Assembly: GCF_000146165.2 (NCBI RefSeq)
Contig: NC_004347.2
Span: forward strand, 2,542,001 to 2,606,000
DNA length: 64,000 nucleotides
From: Shewanella oneidensis MR-1
GTDB taxonomy: Bacteria > Pseudomonadota > Gammaproteobacteria > Enterobacterales > Shewanellaceae
Reading direction: 5' to 3'
In this document: positions 32,108 to 40,420 of the stretch, piece after piece
How positions within the stretch are numbered: position 1 is the stretch's first letter
How the letters are laid out: each line of letters begins with the position of its first letter
Made by a program: the position numbers and the translations under genes
The notes under the pieces: generated by a model
Told to the model about the DNA's origin: nothing
Database searches by the model: none
What the model saw: the letters and a program-made list of their open reading frames with translations, nothing else

Positions 32108-32254
32108 CAGCCTCGCAGGACGTCTTTTTAGCAAGCACAGGGAACTAGCACAATAACGCGTAAACTGAGCAAAAAGCCATTGATTAGGCTTTCAAATTAT
32201 AACGATAAATGACTCAAGGCAGCCCTCTGCTGCCCGCAACTGAAGGGAAGTTCC

Positions 32255-33844
32255 ATGTCCGCGGATCACACGGTTACCCAATTAGACAGTTTCTCAGCAA
32301 CGACGCATTCCCATGCCACCCATAGCGTTCAACCCGAGCTTAATTTCTGGCAAATATTTAATATGTGCTTTGGCTTTTTGGGGATCCAGTTCGGCTTTGC
32401 TCTGCAAAATGCCAACGTCAGCCGGATCTTCCAAACCCTTGGCGCTTCCATTGATGAAATTCCGATCCTGTGGATTGCCGCACCATTAACCGGTCTACTT
32501 GTGCAACCCATTATTGGTTATCTCAGTGATAACACGTGGGGGTGCCTCGGTCGCCGCCGTCCTTATTTTTTAATCGGCGCCATATTGACCACGCTAGCGA
32601 TTTTTGTGATGCCGCATTCTCCAACACTCTGGATTGCCGCAGGTATGCTGTGGATTATGGATGCGTCGATAAATATTGCAATGGAACCCTTTCGAGCTTT
32701 TGTTGGCGATAATTTACCCCCCAGCCAGCGTACCCAAGGCTATGCCATGCAAAGCTTTTTTATCGGCATTGGCGCGGTTGTAGCCTCAGCCCTGCCCTAT
32801 ATACTCAGCAACTTTTTTAATGTTGCCAATACAGCGCCCGCAGGGGAAATTGCCGATTCAGTGCGTTATGCCTTTTATTTTGGCGGCACAGTGCTATTTC
32901 TTGCAGTGACTTGGACCGTGATTTCGACCAAAGAATATTCTCCCGAGGAGCTTGCGGCTTTCCATGCTAAAACCAAGACCGATGTGGAAGAACAATGTAA
33001 ACGCAGCCGCACACACAAGGATTACCAATTTGCGTCCTTCGTTTGGATGGGATTAGGCGCCCTGCTTACCTTTACCGTTTGGGCGCAGGATTTAGATAAA
33101 CAGTTGTATATTTTGAGCATTGGGATATTTGCCTTTGGACCATTACAGCTCTATTGCGCGCTTCGTTTAAGCCAATCCCAACCGAGCCAACGCGCACAGC
33201 TTGGCATGGTGTTTAACGTGGTGGACGATTTATTCCATATGCCAAAAGCCATGCATCAGTTAGCCATAGTGCAATTTTTTTCTTGGTTTGCACTGTTTGC
33301 GATGTGGATCTACACCACATCGGCGGTGACCTCCTATCACTTTGGCAGTAGCGATGTATTATCCCAAGCCTATAACGATGGTGCTGATTGGGTGGGTGTA
33401 CTCTTTGCCTCCTACAATGGATTTTCTGCTATTGCGGCGCTATTTATTCCGCTACTTGCCAAACGTATCGGGATCAAACTCACTCATACCTTCAATATGT
33501 TCTGTGGCGGTTTTGGTTTGATCAGTTTTTATTTTATCAAGGATCCCAACCTGTTATGGCTAGCCATGATAGGTGTGGGTATCGCCTGGGCTTCAATTCT
33601 CTCGATTCCTTACGCCATATTATCGGGCACCTTGCCACCGAAAAAAATGGGCGTGTATATGGGCATTTTTAACTTCTTTATCGTGATCCCACAGCTACTC
33701 GCAGCCAGTGTTTTAGGCTTAATTCTTAATGGATTATTTGATGGTCAACCCATCTATGCCCTGATCACTGGTGGCGTATTTATGCTCTGTGCAGGGATTG
33801 CCGTGCTCTTTGTTGAGCAACCGAAAGCCCTGACACCGCATTGA
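32255..33844 (+). CDS. MFS/GPH-type sugar symporter, probable maltose/maltodextrin transporter
   Basis: A 529-residue integral membrane protein with about 12 helices. The signature LSDNTWGCLGRRRPYFLIGA, the RxxGRRRP loop between helices 2 and 3, is typical of the glycoside-pentoside-hexuronide/sucrose-type symporters. NFWQIFNMCFGFLGIQFGFAL is the first helix. The start ATG 32255 has GAAGGGAAG upstream. It is followed by a glucoamylase gene, and a 15-base motif is shared with the alpha-glucosidase gene promoter, so malto-oligosaccharide uptake is the best guess. The substrate is inferred from context only. Confidence 0.85.
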   Translation: MSADHTVTQLDSFSATTHSHATHSVQPELNFWQIFNMCFGFLGIQFGFALQNANVSRIFQTLGASIDEIPILWIAAPLTGLLVQPIIGYLSDNTWGCLGRRRPYFLIGAILTTLAIFVMPHSPTLWIAAGMLWIMDASINIAMEPFRAFVGDNLPPSQRTQGYAMQSFFIGIGAVVASALPYILSNFFNVANTAPAGEIADSVRYAFYFGGTVLFLAVTWTVISTKEYSPEELAAFHAKTKTDVEEQCKRSRTHKDYQFASFVWMGLGALLTFTVWAQDLDKQLYILSIGIFAFGPLQLYCALRLSQSQPSQRAQLGMVFNVVDDLFHMPKAMHQLAIVQFFSWFALFAMWIYTTSAVTSYHFGSSDVLSQAYNDGADWVGVLFASYNGFSAIAALFIPLLAKRIGIKLTHTFNMFCGGFGLISFYFIKDPNLLWLAMIGVGIAWASILSIPYAILSGTLPPKKMGVYMGIFNFFIVIPQLLAASVLGLILNGLFDGQPIYALITGGVFMLCAGIAVLFVEQPKALTPH

Positions 33845-33978
33845 TAAGCTATTTACCCTACCACCGACGGAGTCATGGCGTTTGCGTATATCAAGCGCCA
33901 TGGTTCAGCCACTTAGCTTTTAAATACCAAAATTTCAAAAAGATTAATTATAACAACATCATGACTGGGGAGATTTTG

Positions 33979-36522
33979 ATGAACATGCCATTTACCGAGC
34001 AGCCTAAACAAGACTGTGGCCAACTCAAGCAACACAGTAGCAGTTTAACCTTAAAGCCCATTGCCTTAGCGATCACAGCCAGCCTTATCGGATTGGCCAG
34101 TTTGAGCGCCTGTTCACCGATAGCGGATAAATCGGCTTCATCAACCACCTCCAATGCCGTATCAAATAACGAGATAAACACGGCAAGCTATAACATTGCC
34201 CCCGGTGCTCCCGGCAAAGCGCCAACTTGGGCATTCTCCGGCAAAACCGGTATTGGCACATCCTATGAGCCTTATACCCAAGGGCAATATCAAGATAGCC
34301 AGCAAAACCCCATTAGCCGGGTGTGGTTCTCGATTGCGCAGGGGATTTTAACCGAGACCATGTTCGGCCTTATCCACAATGCTCAGCTCAAAGAATTGCA
34401 ATTTGTGATCACCGGCAATGGCTTTGTCGATACCGAAAAAGACAATACCATCAGCAGTATTGAATATTTAGATACCGATGCCAATGGCCGACCGCAATCC
34501 TTGGCCTATAAGATAATCAATCGTGATGTTGAAGGTAAGTATCAGATAGAAAAACATATTTTCACCGATCCAGGCCGCGATACGTTGGTGATGCGCGTCA
34601 CTTTTACCGCCTTTGAAGCAGGTATCACGCCGCATTTATACGTTAATCCTCATATTGATAATGCGGGAGCCAATGATATAGGCCGAATCGATCATCAAGC
34701 GCTTATCGCCTACACCGCCGCCCCGCACAGCAGCGTGATGACGGTCAAATCCGATATCAACTTTGTGCGCGCAACTACAGGCTTTGAGGGTATCTCAGAT
34801 GGGCTTGCCGATTTAGCCGACAACGGCACACTGGATACCCTGTATAGCGCCACAAGTGCGCCCGATAATCGTACTCAAGGCAATATCGCCTTTACCGCGA
34901 GTTATCCAGAAGTAACACCAAATCAACCGCTTAACATCAATTTAGCGATTGGATTTGGCCACGATGAGTTAAGCAGCTTAACCAATGCCAAGGCTACGTT
35001 AAATGCAGGTTACGATGCTGTGTTAGGTCAATACAACGCTGGATGGCGCAGTTATTTACAGTCACTGCCCGCAATCGCAGGGATGGCAAAAAGCACCACA
35101 GATAATGGCAAACTGCTCTACACCAGCGCCATGGTACTCAAAGCGCAGGAAGATAAAACCTATGCAGGCGCACTTATCGCATCACTATCCAACCCTTGGG
35201 GTGATACCGTCTCGGCCATCACCCCCAGTACAGGTTACAAGGCCGTTTGGCCGCGCGACTTTTATCAATGCGCGATGGCATTTTTGGCCATGGGTGATAC
35301 CCAAACCCCCAAAGTCGCCTTCGAATACCTTAAAAAAGTGCAAGTGAGTGATAAAACCTCAGGCTTTAGCGGCACGCCCGGCTGGTTTTTACAAAAGACC
35401 CATGTGGATGGCCAAATTGAATGGGTGGGCGTACAGCTTGACCAAACGGCCATGCCCATTATGCTCGGCTGGAAACTCTGGCAAGCGGGTGGGCTAAGTC
35501 AAACTGAACTGAGCTATTGGTATCAAGAGATGTTAAAAGGCGCGGCGGACTTTTTAGTCAGCGGCGGCGAGGTTAATCTTGACTGGAACCACACGCCAGT
35601 CACACCGCCAAAAACCCAGCAAGAACGCTGGGAAGAACAAGCGGGCTTCTCACCCTCCACCACGGCCGCGGTGATCGCAGGTTTAGTGACAGCAAGTGAT
35701 ATTGCCAAAGCGGTGAATGATCTCAATGCCAGCCAGCGCTATTTAGATTCTGCCAAAACGCTTAATCAACAGCTTGAAAAACACTTAGTGACGACCCAAG
35801 GGTTGCTCACGGATAGCCAAGGCGTGAGTACTCCTTATTATCTGCGATTAAGCCCCCATGGTGAGCCAAACACTGCGACTAAACTGGCTGCAAATAACGG
35901 TAAAGCGGGATTAGATCAACGCCAGATCCTCGATGCAGGCTTTTTAGAACTGGTGCGCTATGGCGTGCGTGGCGCAACCGACAAGCTCATCAATCAAAGT
36001 CTGGCACTTGTAGATAACACTAAGCTAGAAGACAATCTACGCCTCAAATATAGCTTTACCGCAAAAGACGGCAGCAGTGTTCCGGGCTTTAGGCGTTATG
36101 GTAACGATGGCTATGGCGAAGACACTGTCACTGGCGCGAACTACGCTGAATCGGGTGGTAATAGCGACAATCAACGCGGCCGAGTATGGCCCTTCTTCAC
36201 CGGCGAGCGGGGACATTTTGAACTGGCTTTAGCAAGTGCAAAGGGGGAATTGACTGGCACGAAAGGACAGCAAACCAAGCAACAACTTATCAATACCTAT
36301 GTACAAGGTATGGAAACCTTTGCTAATGCCGGCATGATGCTCCCCGAGCAGGCATGGGATGGTGTTGGTAACGCCACACGTTATCAATATCGACTCGGTC
36401 AAGGCACTAACTCTGCCACTCCGCTTGCTTGGACTCACGCTGAATATATCAAGTTAGTGCGCTCAATGAATGATGGCCAACTGTGGGATCATTACCCTAT
36501 TGTCCCGGAGACGTTGAAATAA
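33979..36522 (+). CDS. GH15 glucoamylase lipoprotein
   Basis: Releases beta-glucose from the non-reducing ends of maltodextrins. 847 residues from ATG 33979 (GGGGAG 7 bases upstream). The frame is open back to 33841, but that extension would bury the signal peptide. The lipobox LASLSAC marks a lipoprotein anchored in a membrane. An N-terminal beta-sandwich domain (about 75-370, glucodextranase-N-like) precedes the (alpha/alpha)6 barrel with GYKAVWPRDFYQCAMAFLAM. The general acid is in RWEEQAGFSPST and the general base in MLPEQAWDG. It lies 134 bases after the transporter, probably in the same operon. Confidence 0.92.
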   Translation: MNMPFTEQPKQDCGQLKQHSSSLTLKPIALAITASLIGLASLSACSPIADKSASSTTSNAVSNNEINTASYNIAPGAPGKAPTWAFSGKTGIGTSYEPYTQGQYQDSQQNPISRVWFSIAQGILTETMFGLIHNAQLKELQFVITGNGFVDTEKDNTISSIEYLDTDANGRPQSLAYKIINRDVEGKYQIEKHIFTDPGRDTLVMRVTFTAFEAGITPHLYVNPHIDNAGANDIGRIDHQALIAYTAAPHSSVMTVKSDINFVRATTGFEGISDGLADLADNGTLDTLYSATSAPDNRTQGNIAFTASYPEVTPNQPLNINLAIGFGHDELSSLTNAKATLNAGYDAVLGQYNAGWRSYLQSLPAIAGMAKSTTDNGKLLYTSAMVLKAQEDKTYAGALIASLSNPWGDTVSAITPSTGYKAVWPRDFYQCAMAFLAMGDTQTPKVAFEYLKKVQVSDKTSGFSGTPGWFLQKTHVDGQIEWVGVQLDQTAMPIMLGWKLWQAGGLSQTELSYWYQEMLKGAADFLVSGGEVNLDWNHTPVTPPKTQQERWEEQAGFSPSTTAAVIAGLVTASDIAKAVNDLNASQRYLDSAKTLNQQLEKHLVTTQGLLTDSQGVSTPYYLRLSPHGEPNTATKLAANNGKAGLDQRQILDAGFLELVRYGVRGATDKLINQSLALVDNTKLEDNLRLKYSFTAKDGSSVPGFRRYGNDGYGEDTVTGANYAESGGNSDNQRGRVWPFFTGERGHFELALASAKGELTGTKGQQTKQQLINTYVQGMETFANAGMMLPEQAWDGVGNATRYQYRLGQGTNSATPLAWTHAEYIKLVRSMNDGQLWDHYPIVPETLK

Positions 36523-36540
36523 TTAACTCAATATAGAATT

Positions 36541-36588
36541 CAGCCATAGCAGCGAAAACAACTAATATTGTTCTCGCTACTGTGGCTG
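36541..36588 (+). terminator. Imperfect hairpin after the glucoamylase gene
   Basis: CAGCCATAGCAGCGA pairs with TCGCTACTGTGGCTG around an inner ACAA/TGTT stem. The T-run (TCGTTTCTCTCATTTTT) is interrupted, so termination may be weak. The inner part resembles the hairpin at 45941-45968. Confidence 0.45.
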
Positions 36589-36611
36589 AGTCGTTTCTCT
36601 CATTTTTAACG

Positions 36612-36677
36612 AATGACATATCAAATAACACCATTACATCCTACCCGATGCAATAAACTCTTGATGATTGTTAAAGC
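36612..36677. repeat. Direct repeat, left copy, flanking the 394-residue gene
   Basis: This stretch contains AATGACATAT, ACACCATTACATCCTA, AATAAAC and ATGATTGTTAA. It recurs with about 80 percent identity and a small gap at 38087-38148, on the other side of the intervening gene. Neither copy is coding. Confidence 0.55.
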
Positions 36678-36797
36678 GAGGCAGTCCTAAAACTTGGCTT
36701 TTATCACTATTGTTTTTATACAAATTTACTTTCACAAAGCACAAAAATGCTACATCATGTAAACAAATTGTAACCAATTAGCAAGAAAGGACTGTTG

Positions 36798-37982
36798 ATG
36801 AAATATTTTAAAATCGCAATAAAATGGACTTTACTGACGATATTATTGGTACCTGTTGGGCTTTATCTGGCTCTTCTAGTGATCAATCTGAAAGATAGCC
36901 CAGCCTCTGAACAGGCAAAAGCCTATCTACTTGAAATTCAAGAGAGTGATAAGGCGCTGGCAAATAACCAAACTCAAAATGCTTATCTCTATGCACTGGG
37001 CTTTGATGCCAAGAGTGGCACCTCGCCAGTAGATGAAGGCATATCACGACTCCAAACCATACAACAGATTGGTATGTTGGAGCATGCACCAACGCTAAAC
37101 ACTGCTCGTATAGAAAAACCTCAAACACCTTTCAATGAATGCATTAACCGTGATGATTTTCTGTCTAGTTGCCTCCCTGTACTGACAGAGCAAACATATT
37201 TTAACGAACTCCTCGCTACACACGCCGAATTAATCACTCGATATAAAACATTAATCCAGTTAACTACTTGGCAAGAAGGCAGCCAATTTAATGTATTTTT
37301 GTCTTCACCATCACTTTCACATCTCCTCACGGCACAAAAGCTCTATTTCATTGATTTACTGGCACAGGCTCAAACCATGCCACCGCAGCAGATTGCCGAA
37401 GCAATTAATCAAGATATGTTCTTTTGGCAACGAGTGGCGGCAAATACCCATGCACTGCTGATAAAAAACGCCAGTAAAAGCGGCATATCAACAAACATGA
37501 AGTTTGGTGAATTGATACTAGGTCAACTGTCACACTCTCAATTAAGCAACGTAATCCCTATTAGCTGGCAAACGCCGATCCCTGCCGAGGTGACTGCATT
37601 TGAAAAAACAAAAGTGGGTGAATGGTATTTCCTAAATCGCATGACCAAAGCAATGCAGACGACTGATAATACAGATATCACTGCAACTGTGACTCAGTGG
37701 TTACTCATGCCTCTAATGCAACATCAAGACACAGTGAACCGCTACGCGGCTATTTTAGATGGCACTACCCCCCTGCATACTTGCCCAAATCCTTGGTTTA
37801 TGGCTGAAGTAAGCCAATTCATGTATAACCCTCTAGGTAAATTTGCCCTCTGTTCAGGGATCACATCATTAGCCCCATATCAGCAACATTTTGATGAGCT
37901 TGAGCCGCAAAGAGCGCAGTTAATCACAAGACTCCAATTGAAAAATATTGCAAGCCACTCGACTAGCGTAGCTCCACTCTGA
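36798..37982 (+). CDS. Membrane-anchored hypothetical protein
   Basis: A 394-residue protein with an N-terminal uncleaved helix (TLLTILLVPVGLYLALLVIN, about residues 11-30) and a mostly helical soluble domain. Two cysteines lie in CINRDDFLSSC and two more further on, in HTCPNPW and FALCSG, which suggests an extracytoplasmic, disulfide-bonded domain. I do not recognise a family. ATG 36798 with AAGGA upstream is preferred to the adjacent TTG at 36795. It lies between two copies of a 62-66-base non-coding repeat. Base composition is more AT-rich than the surrounding sugar genes. Confidence 0.75.
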   Translation: MKYFKIAIKWTLLTILLVPVGLYLALLVINLKDSPASEQAKAYLLEIQESDKALANNQTQNAYLYALGFDAKSGTSPVDEGISRLQTIQQIGMLEHAPTLNTARIEKPQTPFNECINRDDFLSSCLPVLTEQTYFNELLATHAELITRYKTLIQLTTWQEGSQFNVFLSSPSLSHLLTAQKLYFIDLLAQAQTMPPQQIAEAINQDMFFWQRVAANTHALLIKNASKSGISTNMKFGELILGQLSHSQLSNVIPISWQTPIPAEVTAFEKTKVGEWYFLNRMTKAMQTTDNTDITATVTQWLLMPLMQHQDTVNRYAAILDGTTPLHTCPNPWFMAEVSQFMYNPLGKFALCSGITSLAPYQQHFDELEPQRAQLITRLQLKNIASHSTSVAPL

Positions 37983-38005
37983 GTATATTAAACTTGAAGC
38001 GAACA

Positions 38006-38036
38006 ATAGTGTTGCCAATGAGATTGGCAACACTAT
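38006..38036 (+). terminator. Strong hairpin after the hypothetical gene
   Basis: A perfect 14-base stem, ATAGTGTTGCCAAT/ATTGGCAACACTAT, with a 3-base loop, 24 bases after the stop. No T-run follows, so it may act as an mRNA 3' end stabiliser rather than a classical terminator. Confidence 0.5.
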
Positions 38037-38086
38037 CGTCACTATCGCACAGAAATGCAGCGCGATATTAAGACTCATTGTTTACA

Positions 38087-38148
38087 AATGACATATTCAC
38101 ACCATTGCATCCTATCCGGCGTAATAAACGTCACATGATTGTTAAGGC
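38087..38148. repeat. Direct repeat, right copy
   Basis: The right-hand copy of the 36612-36677 repeat: AATGACATAT, ACACCATTGCATCCTA, GTAATAAACGT, ATGATTGTTAA. The remainder of the 37983-38546 gap shows no gene I can support. Confidence 0.55.
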
Positions 38149-38595
38149 TAGCTGAATCACACTTTCCTCAGTAAACATTCCTGAATGTATATTTTGTAAA
38201 AAATTCACTCTATCAACTATATTTAGTATCTGTATATTTAAGGGAAAAATGTATATTTGATTAAAAACAGGTTGAGACCGAATTGAATTTAACTTAGGGC
38301 TTAACTTACTTTGTTTCCGAATAAAGAAGTTCAATGTTTATTTGGCTTAAATCAAAATAATATTCTGAATGGGATGAACAATTAACGATGAAGCAAAACG
38401 TCTAAGCATTGTGTTAGCGCTCCGGAGGTCTCTGCGCAGCCGTTTGTGCTTTTAGAAAACAAAGTCAGCTAAACTGACAAACAACACAGATCATAAACAG
38501 GAAATCGTCAGTTCAAGTCTGCCCTAATAATTTGAGGGACAATTCGATGAAATTATACAGAGAGCTGTTAGTTATCAGCTGTTTATTGTTGTTTT

Positions 38596-39185
38596 TTGGG
38601 TGCAGTCAGGAGGATTGTGGTTGCATTACACCGCCCCCCCATAGAGCCGGGTATTGACGTTGTTTCGCTACAGGTTACACCACCGACTAAACAGTTGCCT
38701 GTAGGACTGTCTAGTCAGTTTATTGCTTTGGCGATCATGAGTGATGACAGTGTTATTGATGTGACAAATTCCCCCTCAATTGCATGGACAAGTAGCAACA
38801 AAAATATCGCAGTGATAGATGGTTCAGGAACAACGGTTGCGTTAGAAACCGGAAAAACCTCTATTACAGCGTCTATTAAAAATACTAAAGGTCAAAGCAT
38901 TGTAGGTACGGCCGCGCTCACTGTCACCCCTGCTATTGTTACTGCATTACAAGTGACTCCTGCCTCAGATAATGTTCCGAAAGGATTATCCATTGGCTTT
39001 ACAGCGACAGTCTTTTTGTCTGATGGCCAAGCTTTGAACGTAACTGAAAATAAAGAAATTATCTGGAGTAGTAGCAATGAAGAAATTGCTCGCGTGGCGA
39101 GTAATGGTATCGCCACAGGACTAACGCCTGGTGTTGTCAAAATCACAGCTTCTGGTACTGCTAATAATCAGTCTTTTTCTGGAAC
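38596..39185 (+). pseudogene. Adhesin fragment 1 (first two Ig-like domains, before the IS)
   Basis: The body frame beginning at PPIEPGIDVVSLQVTPP carries Ig-like domain 1 and part of domain 2 and is cut by the IS at SFSGT. An automatic caller would start it at 38596 and run it to 39258 into IS sequence, but the first 15 or so residues are the signal region read in the wrong frame and the last 25 are insertion-element DNA. Confidence 0.75.
38634..38640 (+). repeat. Homopolymer C7 tract in the adhesin signal region
   Basis: In the frame of the lipoprotein signal this reads ACA CCG CCC CCC CAT and stops at TGA 19 bases beyond the run. With six C it would read CCC CCC ATA GAG and enter the Ig-like body frame. 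Slippage by one base therefore switches the gene. Confidence 0.7.
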
Positions 39186-39193
39186 TGTACTGG

Positions 39194-40003
39194 TCAACCC
39201 AAACTGGACACTTTTACTTGAGAATTCTCAAACTCTACAGGTGACAGATCGTTATTAGCAGAATGAAGTCGCTCCAAGTTGTAATATTTGATGTAAGCCG
39301 TCACATCTTGCTTCATAAACTCCCTTGTTGGTTGAGCAACTTTAAAAATCCAATCGTGTTTCAAGCTACCAAAGAATCGCTCAACAACGGCATTATCCCA
39401 ACACGCACCCACATCACCCATGCTGGCTCGGATACCATAGCTCGATAGCAGCCTACCGAATTGTTTACTGGTATATTGCGAGCCTCGGTCACTGTGAAAT
39501 ACCAGCCCTCGCGCTGGTTGTCGCAGGTTGTAGGCTTTTATTAATGCCTTGGATATCAAATCTGTGGTCATGCGTTTGTCTATGCGCCATCCCACAATCC
39601 GGCGTGAATATAAATCCATCACCACAGCTAAGTACATCCAGCCTTCACCCGTCTTTAAATAGGTCACGTCACCCGCCCAGACCTGATTAGCCGATACTGG
39701 ATTAAAGTTCATGTTTAACAGGTTATCAGCCACTGCATCTGAGTGTTTTCGCTGTGTCGTCACCTTGTAAGCACATCGCTGGGTTGCTTTGAGTCGAAGG
39801 CGGTGCATAATTTTACGAACGAGATAGCGACCAACCTGGTAGCCTTCCTTGCGCAATTTCTTCACCATTTCACGATTCCCTAAGCTGCCTCGACTTTGCT
39901 TAAATAGCTGTCGAACAAGGCGATAAAGCTTCAGTGTTTCAACGCTTATCACGTTTGCAGGGCGTTTATGCCAATCGTAATAGCCTGACTTACTGACACT
40001 CAT
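39194..40003 (-). CDS. IS3-family transposase OrfB (DDE integrase)
   Basis: The catalytic part of the transposase, 269 residues from the internal ATG. The DDE triad is visible in WAGDVTYLKTGEGW, VFHSDRGSQYTS and DNAVVERFFGSLKHD, within an rve integrase core, and an HTH_21 region is near the N-terminus (LVRQLFKQSRGSLGNREMVK). The frame is open further upstream into the end of orfA, so the functional product is probably an OrfAB fusion made by -1 frameshifting at A AAA AAG (minus strand, 40096-40102). Confidence 0.93.
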   Translation of the reverse strand: MSVSKSGYYDWHKRPANVISVETLKLYRLVRQLFKQSRGSLGNREMVKKLRKEGYQVGRYLVRKIMHRLRLKATQRCAYKVTTQRKHSDAVADNLLNMNFNPVSANQVWAGDVTYLKTGEGWMYLAVVMDLYSRRIVGWRIDKRMTTDLISKALIKAYNLRQPARGLVFHSDRGSQYTSKQFGRLLSSYGIRASMGDVGACWDNAVVERFFGSLKHDWIFKVAQPTREFMKQDVTAYIKYYNLERLHSANNDLSPVEFENSQVKVSSLG

Positions 40004-40062
40004 TACTCGACATAACAGTGTTATGGGAAACAGGTGAGATTGCAGTTTGATGAAACGAAATC

Positions 40063-40353
40063 TTACTTCATTTCTCTCGCAAAGAAGGCGCTTGCCTTTT
40101 TTAGAATTTCTTTTTCCATGCGTAATTCTTTGTTTTCTCTACGCAATCGCTTCAACTCATCACGCTCAGACTCTTCTAAGGTGATGCCTTGTTGCAGGGC
40201 TTCGTGTTTTTCCTTCCAGTTGTAAAGCAGGCTCGTGCTAACTCCAAGAGACTTTGCCGCATCGGCAACGCTATAACCTTGCTCCAGCACCATCAAGACG
40301 GCTTCATCTTTAAATGCCTGCGGATAACTCTTATGTGATTTTTTCAGACTCAT
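40063..40353 (-). CDS. IS3-family transposase OrfA
   Basis: A 96-residue DNA-binding subunit with helix-turn-helix (EAVLMVLEQGYSVADAAKSL, then GVSTSLLYNWKEK) and a leucine-zipper-like tail (ELKRLRRENKELRMEKEILK). The tail codes for the A AAA AAG slippery heptamer at KK near its end. It lies upstream of orfB with a -1 relation, the classic IS3 layout. Confidence 0.93.
   Translation of the reverse strand: MSLKKSHKSYPQAFKDEAVLMVLEQGYSVADAAKSLGVSTSLLYNWKEKHEALQQGITLEESERDELKRLRRENKELRMEKEILKKASAFFAREMK
40096..40102 (-). promoter_or_regulatory. Programmed -1 frameshift site of the IS
   Basis: The minus strand reads CTA AAA AAG GCA in orfA, so A AAA AAG is the standard slippery heptamer. A -1 shift continues as GGC AAG CGC CTT and stays open to the orfB ATG at 40003. 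Confidence 0.75.
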
Positions 40354-40420
40354 ATAGACCTCTTAATTTATTGACCATACTGTCTCAAAATTAAGTGTCC
40401 GATGGGATTAGACCAGAACA

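Larger units (their letters stand above)
31619..32254 (+). other. Long upstream region of the sugar transporter gene
   Basis: This 636-base stretch has no convincing gene. It holds the shared operator motif (31866-31880), a TATAAAT -10-like box at about 31909, an isolated strong terminator (32065-32107), and a small hairpin GGCAGC/GCTGCC (about 32217-32234) just before the ribosome site GAAGGGAAG of the MFS gene. A 39-codon open frame at 31864 overlaps the operator and is probably chance. Confidence 0.5.
39186..40420 (-). mobile_element. Complete IS3-family insertion sequence (IS150-like ends)
   Basis: 1,235 bases. Terminal inverted repeats begin TGTACTGGTCAACCCA (left) and TGTTCTGGTCTAATCC (right, on the other strand), both followed by GGACACTT, in the style of IS150-group ends. 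It encodes orfA and orfB on the minus strand with a frameshift site between them and is bounded by a 3-base target duplication, as expected of IS3 elements. It looks recent: both genes are intact. Confidence 0.88.

Noticed and set aside
36612..38148. Integron attC sites as an explanation for the repeats around the 394-residue gene
   Set aside because: The required RYYYAAC and GTTRRRY core sites are not both present and the repeats are not palindromic.
38131..38334. A 67-codon minus-strand frame before the adhesin
   Set aside because: AT-rich, no ribosome site, and it overlaps the non-coding direct repeat.
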